Assembly (NCBI GenBank): GCA_964632945.1
Contig: CAZWCX010000027.1
Location: forward strand, 3,097-67,096
Length of the DNA stretch: 64,000 nucleotides
Direction of reading: 5' to 3'
Source of the DNA: CAZWCX01 sp964632945
GTDB lineage: Bacteria > Planctomycetota > MHYJ01 > WSZJ01 > CAZWCX01
Shown: positions 1-6,951 of the stretch, piece after piece
Numbering within the stretch: position 1 is the first letter of the stretch
How the letters are laid out: each line of letters begins with the position of its first letter
Notes under the pieces: model-generated
The model's database searches: none
Told to the model about the DNA's origin: nothing
What the model saw: only the letters and a program-made list of their open reading frames with translations
Position numbers and translations under genes: made by a program

Positions 1-2
1 GT

Positions 3-554
3 ACGGCCGACGGCGTCTTTCGCGTGACCGGGAAAGTGGCGGAACCGACCATCTTCGCCAAGAAGGCGTCCAACTTCGAGTTCGACGTTACCCGTGGGAA
101 CGAGAAGATCACCGATGCGGCCGTCACCCTGACCTGCTACCTGATCGTCGACGGTTTCGTCTGCCCGACCGATACCGACGTCCAGTCGGAGAAGCCCGGC
201 AAGTGCTCCAAGTGTCAGAGCGATTTCACGAACGGCCGGATCCGCAAGGCCACGAAGCCGGGCATCCGGCTGCCGTTCGCGAAATACGGGTACAACGGCA
301 AGCTGGTCCTGGACAAGGTTGGGGAACACGTCGCCGAATTGAAGGTCGAGCCCGTGGATGCCCCCGCATTCACGGTGGCTTTCCCGTTCAACGCCGAGAC
401 CTGGGTCGAGCCCAAGAAGCACACCTGCCAGAGTTGCGGCGGCACCTACCCGGGCCCGGGCCATTGCAAGAAGTGCGGCATGGCCCTGATCGAGAAGGGC
501 ACCGAGGCCGAAACCAACAAGAAGGACCCGCACAAGCACGGCAAGAAGCACTGA
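3..554 (+). CDS. 5'-truncated protein with two heavy-metal-binding-type Cys clusters
   Basis: The frame is open from the first bases of the window, so the true start lies upstream; a GTG at 24 is only the first internal candidate. About 183 residues are visible. The middle is beta-rich and resembles a small exported Ig-like domain. Two cysteine clusters flank it: CPTDTDVQSEKPGKCSKC and CQSCGGTYPGPGHCKKCGMA. Both follow the pattern of the heavy-metal-binding domain found near copper and cation efflux proteins (C-P-x(n)-P-G-K-C-x-x-C-G-M). The tail is rich in Lys and His (DPHKHGKKH). A role in binding a transition metal outside the cytoplasm is inferred from these clusters only. The substrate is unknown, and the missing N-terminus may hold a signal peptide. 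Confidence 0.7.
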   Translation, partial: TADGVFRVTGKVAEPTIFAKKASNFEFDVTRGNEKITDAAVTLTCYLIVDGFVCPTDTDVQSEKPGKCSKCQSDFTNGRIRKATKPGIRLPFAKYGYNGKLVLDKVGEHVAELKVEPVDAPAFTVAFPFNAETWVEPKKHTCQSCGGTYPGPGHCKKCGMALIEKGTEAETNKKDPHKHGKKH

Positions 555-707
555 CCGCGGACGCGTCCGAAGGTCAGCCGCCCGGCCGTACTGGGCGGTC
601 GACTCGCCGCGCGACCGGCGCCCGATCCCGCTCCCCGGCGTCCGCTTCCCGGCGCCGGTGGATCGGCGCGGGCGCGGTGCCGGATCCCCCCCTTCCCGGA
701 TTCCCCG

Positions 708-1511
708 ATGCGACTTCCGACGCTGGCGCTGGCCGCGCTGACGCTCGCCGCGGCGGTCCGCGCGGAGGAGCCCGGCGCGCCGCAGGGCCTTCTCGTTCTG
801 GTCGGCGGGGGAACGATCCCGCCTGCGGCCTTTGCGCGCATGGTCGAGCGCGTCGGCCGGGAGGCCCGGGTGGGGATCGTAACCGATGCATCGGAAGAGG
901 CCGCCGGGGCCCTCGAGGCCGGCCGGGAACGGTGGGCGGCCGGCGGGTTCACCCGCCTCGAGCGGTTGCCGCTGGCCCCGGGACCGATCCCCGATTCTTT
1001 CCGCATCGTCTACCTGGGCGGCGGCGACCAGGTGCGACTTCTCGAAGGAATCGACCGTGCCGGGGCGCGCGAAGCGCTCGTCCGGTTCCACGCGCGCGGC
1101 GGAATCCTGGTGGGCAACTCGGCGGGCGCCGCCGTGCTCTGCCGCCGGAGCCTCACCGGACGCGGTTCCGCCGATGGATTGCGCGCGGGGGAGGTCGAGA
1201 CGGTCCCCGGGCTGCCGGTCCTGGATGCAGTGGTCGACCAGCATTTCGTCGCCCGCAAGCGGTTTGGCCGGCTCCTGGCCGCGGTCCTCGACTCGGAACC
1301 GCGCCTCGGCATCGGCATCGACGAGGGGACCGCCGCTCTGGTCACGGAGGGCGCCGAATGGGAGGTCGTCGGCGCCGGCACGGTCACGCTCCTCGATGCC
1401 CGGGCGGCCCGCGTCGCGCCAACCGGAGCGGGCGAACCGCTGAGCGCCCGCGAGGTGATCGTTCACATCCTGCGCGCCGGCGACCGTTGGAGCCCGCGGC
1501 CGCCGCGCTGA
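708..1511 (+). CDS. Cyanophycinase-like exported serine peptidase (family S51)
   Basis: 267 residues. Residues 1-19 form a Sec signal peptide (hydrophobic core, then VRAEEP). The glycine-rich start LVLVGGGT, the nucleophile elbow GNSAGAA (Ser138), the YLGGGDQ segment and the block VDQHFVARKRFGRLL followed by GIGIDEGTA match cyanophycinase/S51 peptidases, which release Asp-Arg dipeptides from cyanophycin. The signal peptide suggests the enzyme works on external polymer or peptide rather than on an internal store. No cyanophycin synthetase gene is nearby. Length is typical of the family. The next gene starts 55 nt downstream on the same strand. A related S51 dipeptidase activity is the main alternative. 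Confidence 0.85.
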   Translation: MRLPTLALAALTLAAAVRAEEPGAPQGLLVLVGGGTIPPAAFARMVERVGREARVGIVTDASEEAAGALEAGRERWAAGGFTRLERLPLAPGPIPDSFRIVYLGGGDQVRLLEGIDRAGAREALVRFHARGGILVGNSAGAAVLCRRSLTGRGSADGLRAGEVETVPGLPVLDAVVDQHFVARKRFGRLLAAVLDSEPRLGIGIDEGTAALVTEGAEWEVVGAGTVTLLDARAARVAPTGAGEPLSAREVIVHILRAGDRWSPRPPR

Positions 1512-1566
1512 TGCCGGAGTCCCGCAACGAACGTTTCCCCGGATCCCACGAAAAGGAGACGGTGCC

Positions 1567-2040
1567 ATGGAAGAATCCCGCTGGTCCCGACAGGAATTCC
1601 TCGCCTTGCTCGCCGGCGCCGGCGCCGCCACCGCGGCGGCCGGACTGGCCGCGCCGAGCGCCGCGGCCCAGGACTCCCCCCGCAAGGGCTACGTCGTCGC
1701 CCTCACCCACGCCCCCCAGGACGCGCACCGAATCATGCTCGGACTGGTGCTCGCCTCCAAATTGCCGGAGGGGGACAACCACCTCTGGTTCGCCATCGAC
1801 GGGGGGCAGGTCTGCCTGCGGGAGCAGGCGGCCCGCATCACCTCTCCCCTGTTCAAGCCGTTCGGCACCGCCGCCGACGTCCTCGCGGAGGTCAAGAAAC
1901 GCGGCGTCAAGGTCCACATCTGACCCTCGTGCGCCGAGTACTACCAGGTCCGCGGCGCGGTCGCGATCGAGGACCTGGACGAAAAGGGGCCGGACTGGAT
2001 CCTGGCCCACACGGCGACCCACCATGTCGTGTGGTTTTGA
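1567..2040 (+). CDS. DsrE-like protein, candidate selenoprotein (UGA codon 119)
   Basis: The start is well set: AAGGAGA lies 7 nt before ATG 1567. The N-terminus (WSRQEFLALLAGAG, then Ala-rich to AAAQ) looks like a Tat- or Sec-type signal. Residues 38-118 have the DsrE/DsrF alpha/beta pattern (VVALTHAPQDAHRIMLGLVLA, FAIDGGQV, KKRGVKVHI). TGA at 1921-1923 then interrupts the frame exactly where relatives carry the first Cys of a C-x-x-C. The same frame continues as PSCAEYYQVRGAVAIED... to VVWF and TGA 2038-2040, completing a normal DsrE C-terminus. Reading the first TGA as selenocysteine gives 157 residues with a U-P-S-C redox motif (Sec119, Cys122). The alternative is a nonsense mutation or base-call error of a Cys codon. 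No Sec machinery gene lies in the window. Confidence 0.72.
1931..1958 (+). promoter_or_regulatory. Candidate bacterial SECIS stem-loop
   Basis: Directly downstream of TGA 1921-1923, GCGCCG (1931-1936) pairs perfectly with CGGCGC (1953-1958). The 16-nt loop contains AGGTC, with GGT at 1947-1949, 23 nt after the TGA. Bacterial SECIS elements sit just after the Sec codon and usually show a GGU or a G in the apical loop for SelB binding; spacing and loop content fit that general pattern. The fold was judged by eye and GC-rich DNA gives short stems easily. Confidence 0.45.
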
Positions 2041-2080
2041 ACGTTTTCTCGCCAATCTCCCGTGCATTCCGAGAAGCCGC

Positions 2081-2109
2081 TTGCCCGCGAAGCGGTTTCG
2101 GGCTATAAT
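2081..2109 (+). promoter_or_regulatory. Sigma-70-type promoter of the first prepilin-JAMM gene
   Basis: TTGCCC (2081-2086), a 17-nt spacer and a perfect TATAAT (2104-2109). The predicted start near 2116 leaves a leader of about 85 nt before ATG 2201. It begins 41 nt after the stop of the DsrE-like gene, so the prepilin-JAMM module can be transcribed independently. Confidence 0.65.
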
Positions 2110-2200
2110 TACGCCCGGTTCGGGGCTGCGAGTCGTCCGCAAGGACGGTGGTCGCGGCCCCATTCCGTTTTCGGACCCCTTCCATTCGGGAGTCGACACC

Positions 2201-3211
2201 ATGCGGTCATTGCCCACCCATCGCCTCCGGCGCGGCGCGTCCGCGACCGAAATCATCCTCCTGATCTGCGGCATCGCCATCGCGTGTCTGATCGCGGTCA
2301 CGGCGCTCGGCCGGAAGGTCAACCTCCTCGGGCGCGCCGCAACCAAGTCGCTCGACGACGGCACGGCCCGGCGGGCTCCCATGCCGGACATGACCGACCT
2401 GACCAATGAGTTCGCGCCCAGTTTCGCGGACCTCCAGGCCGGCCGCGGCGGCCCGTCGGTGCGCGTCGGCCCGCTCGGTCAGCGGCTCGACTCGCAGGCC
2501 GATTTCTACGCCAATCCGGCGCGCGACCCGCGTTCCCAGCAGACGCTCGACCAGATCATCGGCGGCAACCCCGCGGGCAATCCCAATACCGTCCCCCTGG
2601 CCGACTTCCCGGCGACGATCGTCCTTCCGGCCGGGATCGAGTCGGTCAACGACACACTCCTCGCCCAGCAGCATGCGCAGCAGCTGAACAACCCGGCCGT
2701 CGCCGCGACCGAGCAGGGGGCCGTCATCATCCGGCGCCCGGATGGGACCCTCGTGGCCGTCCCGGGGAACAACCCCGGCAATGCGGGTTCGTGGAATCCG
2801 AACTTCAACGCCGCGGGCCCGAATGACGTGGTCGTGGGCGACATCCACATCCATCCTCCGGTCGGGCAGCCGGGGTTCCTCCCCGGCGGGTTCAGCGATG
2901 GGGACTTCAATGCCGGTCTGTTCGCCCAGGGACCGGCGCAGCCCGCGACCGCCACCCAAGGGGCGGTGTCCGAGAGCGTCCTCATCATGCGCACCGGCGA
3001 TACGGTCTACGTCGCGATCCGGACCGCCAACACGGTAGCCCTGACGCCGGCGCAGGTCACCAGCATCTTCGGCACGGCGCAGCAGGACGCGCTCGACAAT
3101 GGCGCATCCCCGGAGGAGGCGATCTTCGCCGCCAATCGCGCGGTCGCCGAGGCGGGCGGACTGGCTCTTTATCGCGGCCGGGCAGGCGAACCGGTGCGGC
3201 GCGTCCACTAG
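2201..3211 (+). CDS. Class III (Flp-like) prepilin fused to a JAMM/DUF4329-like metalloprotease domain, copy 1
   Basis: 336 residues from ATG 2201 (GGGAG upstream). The N-terminus RRGASATEIILLICGIAIAC is a prepilin signal: cleavage after Gly12 would leave Glu17 at +5, followed by one hydrophobic helix as in Flp/TadE-type pilins. A Gln/Asn/Pro-rich linker follows. The C-terminal domain has Glu171 (EQGAVIIRRPDG), GDIHIHPP (His216, His218) and SDGD (Ser232, Asp235), the order of ligands in JAMM/JAB proteases and DUF4329 (E, H-x-H-P, S-x-x-D), though with a longer loop than the canonical ten residues between the second His and the Asp. The protein is homologous over its length to the product of 31513..32511. 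Together with 3242..4972 it forms a two-gene unit. Peptidase activity is inferred. Confidence 0.75.
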   Translation: MRSLPTHRLRRGASATEIILLICGIAIACLIAVTALGRKVNLLGRAATKSLDDGTARRAPMPDMTDLTNEFAPSFADLQAGRGGPSVRVGPLGQRLDSQADFYANPARDPRSQQTLDQIIGGNPAGNPNTVPLADFPATIVLPAGIESVNDTLLAQQHAQQLNNPAVAATEQGAVIIRRPDGTLVAVPGNNPGNAGSWNPNFNAAGPNDVVVGDIHIHPPVGQPGFLPGGFSDGDFNAGLFAQGPAQPATATQGAVSESVLIMRTGDTVYVAIRTANTVALTPAQVTSIFGTAQQDALDNGASPEEAIFAANRAVAEAGGLALYRGRAGEPVRRVH

Positions 3212-3241
3212 CGAATCGGGTCCGGGTGAGGAGGGGGTTCG

Positions 3242-4972
3242 ATGAGGGGTACCCTTGTCTGCGCATTTGTCCTGGCGCTTTGGGGCGCGGGTGTCGTGAC
3301 GCCCGCCCAGGAGCCGGGCTTCCTGCTGGAATACCGCAGGGTTCGACCCTCCGGGGAGGAGATCGAACTCGCGGTCGACGCCGCAGGCGTGGTGACCGGA
3401 TCCGTGCGACCGGTCGGCGCGGCCGGCCCCGGCGAAAAGCAGGTCCTGGACGTGATCCTGCCGCTCGACCCCGCCCTCCCCCGTCTCCTGCGCGCGGCGG
3501 GATTCTGGGAGGGGACGCCTGCGGCCGCGACTGCGGGCTCGACCGTGCGGATCCACGTCCAGGAGGGAACCGAAGTCCGCACGGTGGCCGGGAGCGACGC
3601 CGACCTGGCCGCCGGTTCACCGCTGGCGGGCTGGGCGGGCGCGTGCGAGGTTCTCACCGGCGCAGCGCTCGCGCTGGCCCGCGGCTGGCGGGCGCGCGGC
3701 GAAGCGCTCGAGAAGGCCGGACAGGGCGAGGCCGCCGCGGAGGCGTACGTCGAAGGAATCGCCCGGGTGCCCCGGGTCTTTTCCGTTCGCGGCCCCAATC
3801 CCAGAACCCAGGTCGAACACTTCCGGAAAAACAGCCCACCGGGAGAACTCGCATCACACATCCGCTACGTGTTCGAGTCCGAAATCGGTCTCGTCGCCCA
3901 GACCCTCGAGCGGGGCGAGCAGGCGCGCTGCGCGCCGGAGGAGCGCCTGTGGCCGGATGACGGACATCCCGGGTGGCCGTGGGACGAAAAGGCGATCCCG
4001 TCGGACTGGGAGATCGAACGCCTGAGCCCCCGCGAGGAACCGACCCCCGGGCCCCGCGACGCCCGGCCCAACGCCGGGGACTCCCCGGCCGAGGGGGGGA
4101 AGACCGACTGGAGCGCCGTCGCGGGACTCGGCGCTCCGCTCGGAACCCTGACCGTCGGCAGCGCCCCGGCAGGCACCGCCGTCGAATTCGAGTTCGCCTG
4201 GGGCGAGAGCGCCGGTGACCCGGGATGGTCGGAACGGCTGGAGCGGCACGTCGCGCAAAGTGGCGCGCGCAGGGTCCGGACGCTGCAGTACCGGCGGCCG
4301 ACGCGGCGCCTGATCGACGTGCTCGCGCGTCGCGGCGGCGACCTCGAGCGTTGGGTCGTCGTCCAGTCGGGCAAGAACGTCGCTCTCGTCCGCGCGACCG
4401 GCCGCCTGGCCGCGATGCGCGCCGCCGCGCCCGACCTGGTGCGCGTCCTCGCCTCGCTCGAGCCCCAACCGCCGGGGGCCCACTGCGCCGCCGAAGCGAG
4501 GCGCGAAACCGCGCTCGTCGCCGACCGCTCGGTGCGGTTCGAGCTGCCCGCGGACTGGACGGAACAGCCCGCGCCGGGCGCACCGCGCAAGTCCGCGTTC
4601 GTCGATGCCCGCCCTCCGGACGCCGATGCGTCTCTGCGCCTGGCGCTCCGCGTGGTCGGCGAACCCCTTCTCTTCAACCCCGGCGCCTTCTGGAAGTCGG
4701 TCGTCCGTCCGGGCCCCGACGCCGCCTGTGCGGGGCTCCCGCAGACGAGCGAATCGATCGCGCGCGTCCGCTCTCTCGGTTGCGGCTGGGCGGACCTGAC
4801 GCTCGTACGCGTGCCGTTCGGCGCGGAGGTGCTGCCGGTGATCACCTTCGCGCTCGCCGGTCCGGAGCGCGTGGTGGCCGGGGCCGTCGTCTGCGGCCGG
4901 GACGACCCTGCGCTGATCGCGCGTGCCCGCGCCCTCGCCGAGCAGATCGCGGGCAGCGCGACGGCCGAGTGA
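3242..4972 (+). CDS. Secreted partner of prepilin-JAMM copy 1 (unknown function)
   Basis: 576 residues with a signal peptide (to VVTPAQ) and a strong GGAGGGGG ribosome site. Residues 25-115 form a beta-rich domain (LLEYRRVRPSGEEIELAVDA, then LPRLLRAAGFWEG, then STVRIHVQEGTEVRTV) whose layout recalls the emfourin/protealysin-inhibitor fold; this is a weak visual match. A helical, TPR-like stretch follows (ARGEALEKAGQGEAAAEAYVEGI). The C-terminal half is a separate globular region (VRFELPADWTEQPAPG onward). The gene lies 30 nt after the prepilin-JAMM gene. The other copy of that gene is also followed by a secreted protein with the same N-terminal layout, so the pairing looks functional. A role as inhibitor, chaperone or substrate of the JAMM domain is speculation. 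Confidence 0.7.
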   Translation: MRGTLVCAFVLALWGAGVVTPAQEPGFLLEYRRVRPSGEEIELAVDAAGVVTGSVRPVGAAGPGEKQVLDVILPLDPALPRLLRAAGFWEGTPAAATAGSTVRIHVQEGTEVRTVAGSDADLAAGSPLAGWAGACEVLTGAALALARGWRARGEALEKAGQGEAAAEAYVEGIARVPRVFSVRGPNPRTQVEHFRKNSPPGELASHIRYVFESEIGLVAQTLERGEQARCAPEERLWPDDGHPGWPWDEKAIPSDWEIERLSPREEPTPGPRDARPNAGDSPAEGGKTDWSAVAGLGAPLGTLTVGSAPAGTAVEFEFAWGESAGDPGWSERLERHVAQSGARRVRTLQYRRPTRRLIDVLARRGGDLERWVVVQSGKNVALVRATGRLAAMRAAAPDLVRVLASLEPQPPGAHCAAEARRETALVADRSVRFELPADWTEQPAPGAPRKSAFVDARPPDADASLRLALRVVGEPLLFNPGAFWKSVVRPGPDAACAGLPQTSESIARVRSLGCGWADLTLVRVPFGAEVLPVITFALAGPERVVAGAVVCGRDDPALIARARALAEQIAGSATAE

Positions 4973-5030
4973 TCCTCGACGTCGCGGCGCAGGGATGCCC
5001 GGGGAATCCGGAACCCGTTTCCACCCCGGG

Positions 5031-5059
5031 TTGCGCCGCCGTCGACCCCGGGGTAGAAT
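5031..5059 (+). promoter_or_regulatory. Sigma-70-type promoter of the small repeat protein gene
   Basis: TTGCGC (5031-5036), 17-nt spacer, TAGAAT (5054-5059). The predicted start near 5066 lies inside the in-frame ATG at 5065, which argues that translation begins at GTG 5089 instead. Confidence 0.5.
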
Positions 5060-5088
5060 GCCGAATGTCCCCTCGGTGGAGATCCCCC

Positions 5089-5538
5089 GTGCTCGAACGA
5101 CTCCAACGCCTCCTTCGCAGCTGGGTGGGCGCCGTCGTCGATCAGGTCGGCGGCTCCACCCCGACGCCCGACGCGCCGGCCGCCCGGGAGCAGGACCGTC
5201 CCGCCCGACCTGACGGGCCGGGCCGCGGCGAATCTGCCGCCGCGCCACCCGCTGTGGAAGACCCCACGCCCGGCGATCTGGACCGGCAATACGAAGCGCT
5301 GGAGAGCCGGCGGCTCCTGGAGGAGATTCGCCGCGGCGGAGATCCGGCCGGTGCCTCCCCGACCGCATCGCCCCCGCCCTCGGCGGCCCCGGCGCCCGCA
5401 GGGCGCGTGGAGAAGACCATCGGACCCGCATCCGACCCCGCGCGTCCGCCGGCAACGGCCCCGCCGCGGGTCGAAAAAACGATCGGACCCGCAAGCCCTG
5501 CCCCGAAACGCGAGGACTCGACGCCCGAAGCCTCCTGA
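5089..5538 (+). CDS. Small Pro/Ala-rich protein with two VEKTIGPAS repeats
   Basis: 149 residues, no recognised family. GTG 5089 is preferred because GGTGGAGA sits just upstream and the predicted transcript starts at the alternative ATG 5065. An amphipathic N-terminus (LERLQRLLRSWVGAVVDQVGG) is followed by a disordered Pro/Ala/Asp region with a short helical piece (DLDRQYEALESRRLLEEIRRG). The C-terminus carries the nine-residue motif VEKTIGPAS twice, separated by a Pro-rich linker. Identical short repeats in a disordered tail suggest a docking or modification site for a partner. The 51-residue membrane protein gene starts 40 nt downstream and may be co-transcribed. Function unknown. Confidence 0.65.
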   Translation: MLERLQRLLRSWVGAVVDQVGGSTPTPDAPAAREQDRPARPDGPGRGESAAAPPAVEDPTPGDLDRQYEALESRRLLEEIRRGGDPAGASPTASPPPSAAPAPAGRVEKTIGPASDPARPPATAPPRVEKTIGPASPAPKREDSTPEAS

Positions 5539-5578
5539 CCGAACCTGACCTGCCCACGCACCATCGGAGCAACTCGCC

Positions 5579-5734
5579 ATGCCGTCCCCCGCGAAGCCGG
5601 CCTCGACCGCGACATCCACACTCATGGCCGTGCTTCTGATCTTCGCGTTTCTCGCGATCGCCGCGACGGTCATCACGCAGCTGACGTGGCAGGGGAGCGT
5701 CATGGAGTCGCCGGAGGAGGAGTCGCCGCGCTGA
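5579..5734 (+). CDS. Small single-pass membrane protein (51 aa)
   Basis: ATG 5579 follows CGGAG at a normal distance, and the frame ends at TGA 5732-5734. The sequence is a short Ser/Pro/Thr-rich head, one strong transmembrane helix (LMAVLLIFAFLAIAATVITQ) and an acidic tail (ESPEEESPR). It lies 40 nt after the repeat protein gene. No family is recognised. Small membrane proteins of this size often attach to or regulate a larger membrane complex, but nothing here identifies a partner. Confidence 0.6.
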   Translation: MPSPAKPASTATSTLMAVLLIFAFLAIAATVITQLTWQGSVMESPEEESPR

Positions 5735-5868
5735 CCGCGCCCTGCGCATGCTTCGTCCCGCTTCCGCGCGGGATCACTCCCCCATCCGGATCGCCGGAAT
5801 CCTGCTCCTGCCTCCGCACCTCGCAGGGCCATTCTCCGTCGCCGAGGGCGACCCGTCCGGTCGCCCGA

Positions 5869-6402
5869 CTATGGCGTCGGCACCCCGCCTGCGCGTACAT
5901 CCCCCCCACCGACCCGCTCGTCGATCGGGAAGTCGAGCCCCGCCGGAGCGGGTTGCCCGAGCAGCCGGCACATTGCCAGGATCTGCCCCTGGTGGTGGTA
6001 GACGTGCATCTGCGTGCGCAAGACGACGTGCGCCGGCATCAGCCGTCGGATCCGGTCCGGCCAGGTCTTCATCTCCCGGGGCGTGTTCAGCTCCGCGGTC
6101 GTGGCGCGTCCGAGGTATCGATCCGTCCGCTCCGCCACCTCGACCCGGAAATGCTCCAGGGATTCGATCGTCGGGTACTCCTCGAGGTCCTCCTCTACGT
6201 CGTACCGATCCTCCAGGACACCGAGCCAATATTCCTGGGCGCCGATGATGTGGTGGATCTGCTTCCGGACACTGGGGTATCCGAACCCGGGGAGTTCGCG
6301 GTCCAGGTCGCCGGGCGCGAGCGATCGTGCATGTTCCAGGACCTTCCGCAGGCTGCACTGAGCCCGCGCATGCAGATCGAGCAGAGCTTCCGGGGTATAC
6401 AT
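5869..6402 (-). CDS. DinB-family putative metalloenzyme
   Basis: 177 residues. The start follows GAGGAGGA. The protein has the DinB four-helix layout: an N-terminal helix (ALLDLHARAQCSLRKVLEHA), KQIHHIIGAQEYWLGVLE with the first metal-binding His, and a C-terminal MHVYHHQGQILAMCRLLG carrying the second His pair. These three histidines form the metal site of DinB/YfiT/bacillithiol-transferase-like proteins, which often act as thiol-dependent transferases. The exact substrate cannot be told. It is the last gene of a leftward run and is convergent with the small membrane protein gene. Confidence 0.85.
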   Translation of the reverse strand: MYTPEALLDLHARAQCSLRKVLEHARSLAPGDLDRELPGFGYPSVRKQIHHIIGAQEYWLGVLEDRYDVEEDLEEYPTIESLEHFRVEVAERTDRYLGRATTAELNTPREMKTWPDRIRRLMPAHVVLRTQMHVYHHQGQILAMCRLLGQPAPAGLDFPIDERVGGGDVRAGGVPTP

Positions 6403-6598
6403 CCGATCCTCCTCGGGTCAACAGGAGCGGCACGGCCCGCGGGCGCGGGGTTCCAATTCGCGAATCCGGCATCCCCGGAGTGGGAACGAATCGTCGTCGC
6501 GGGGTCCGCGCTCAAACGCGCGCGATTCCGGAACGAGGGGGTTCCCGGGGACGGTTCCCCCGTCGGTGCGGGCGGCGCCGGGCGCGTCTCCCGCCCGA

Positions 6599-6916
6599 TC
6601 AGGTTTTCCGTCCCGCCCGAAATCGCTCCGCGAGCGCCTGCGCGGAGCGGCCCCAGGGGTCCGGGACGCCGGCCGCGGCTTCGACTTCCATGCCGGCCCG
6701 CCGGATGCCCGCGCCCACTCTCCACGCTTCGCTCGGTCCGGTGATCGGACCCTCGGCAAGGACCCCGCGAACGATCGCGCGGAAGCGTTCCTCATCCGCC
6801 GCGCCTCCGCGAATCATGCCGGCATGTACGAGGAAGGCCCAGGTTTCGGCCGTGTCGGCGAGCCGGCTGGACGCCAGACAGGCGGTGAGCGCATCCCACC
6901 CTTGGGGGTTCTCCAT
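6599..6916 (-). CDS. Small hypothetical protein after the response regulator
   Basis: 105 residues starting at ATG 6916, with GGAGGAG seven nt upstream, which supports a real start. The sequence (MENPQGWDALTACLASSRLA...) is predicted mostly helical and matches no family I know. The gene starts 35 nt after the stop of the REC-DUF4388 gene on the same strand and is probably its operon partner. GC-rich DNA makes chance frames common, so confidence rests on the ribosome site, the operon position and the absence of a competing frame. The 196 nt between its stop and the DinB gene show no other gene. Confidence 0.5.
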   Translation of the reverse strand: MENPQGWDALTACLASSRLADTAETWAFLVHAGMIRGGAADEERFRAIVRGVLAEGPITGPSEAWRVGAGIRRAGMEVEAAAGVPDPWGRSAQALAERFRAGRKT

Positions 6917-6951
6917 CGTTCCACTCCTCCACTCCGAGGCGGCCAGGGGGA

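Noticed and set aside
203..2200. Upstream extension of the prepilin-JAMM frame back to position 203
   Set aside because: It overlaps the metal-binding, cyanophycinase and DsrE-like genes in another frame. The prepilin signal and promoter place the start at 2201.
5065..5088. ATG 5065 as start of the repeat protein
   Set aside because: The promoter at 5031-5059 would start the transcript at about this ATG, and GTG 5089 has the better ribosome site.
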